A stretch of 5,588 nt of DNA from an uncultured Clostridia bacterium (GTDB lineage Bacteria; Bacillota; Clostridia; Oscillospirales; Oscillospiraceae), in NCBI GenBank assembly GCA_937907715.1, contig CALERM010000045.1, positions 1-5,588 on the forward strand, given 5' to 3'. The notes under the pieces were generated by a model that was not told where the DNA came from, searched no databases, and was given only the letters and a program-made list of their open reading frames with translations. This document shows, piece by piece, positions 5,572 to 5,588 of this stretch. Positions within the stretch are counted from its first letter, which is position 1, and every line of letters starts with the position of its first letter. The position numbers and the translations under genes were made by a program.

Positions 5572-5588
5572 GTATGTTCTCCTTTATG

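Overview
The window is an ordinary, densely packed bacterial core-gene segment with every gene on the minus strand, so it reads from right to left. Gene content and order (ftsY, rdgB, a yhbY-family gene, a nadD-yqeK fusion, an LCP-family gene, rsfS, leuS), GGAGG-type ribosome binding sites, a consensus sigma-A promoter and a T-box leader all point to a Firmicute of the class Clostridia. The GC-rich codon choice and the nadD-yqeK fusion fit an Oscillospirales/Ruminococcaceae-like gut organism. That last placement is inference from gene order and protein style, not a database result.

Layout in transcription order: (1) 5571-4681 ftsY, the SRP receptor GTPase; (2) 4669-4070 rdgB, the XTP/dITP pyrophosphatase; (3) 4080-3622 a YhbY/CRS1-type RNA-binding protein with an unusual basic RRKQQ tail; (4) 3616-2408 a fused NadD-YqeK protein (NAD synthesis plus HD-domain dinucleotide hydrolase); (5) 2418-997 a membrane-anchored LytR-CpsA-Psr protein with an acidic ENPD-repeat tail; (6) 972-607 rsfS, the ribosomal silencing factor. 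These six genes are separated by at most 24 bases, and two junctions overlap by 11 bases. They therefore look like one co-transcribed unit whose promoter lies outside the window.

A second unit then begins. A consensus promoter (TTGACA, 17 bp, TACAAT) overlaps the rsfS stop codon. It drives a T-box riboswitch of about 240 nt, ending in a perfect 14-bp terminator hairpin, ahead of leuS (leucyl-tRNA synthetase), which runs off the left edge after 100 codons. The leader carries a leucine CUC codon in the expected specifier position, so leuS should be induced when uncharged tRNA-Leu accumulates.

Taken together the genes serve translation and its quality control (RsfS, YhbY, LeuRS), membrane protein targeting (FtsY), nucleotide-pool cleaning and cofactor synthesis (RdgB, NadD-YqeK) and cell-wall polymer attachment (LCP). 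I see no mobile element, CRISPR array, tRNA, rRNA or defence system, and no evidence for a novel system. The points most worth a second look are the promoter and T-box architecture, the two protein tails built from short repeats, and the NadD-YqeK fusion.
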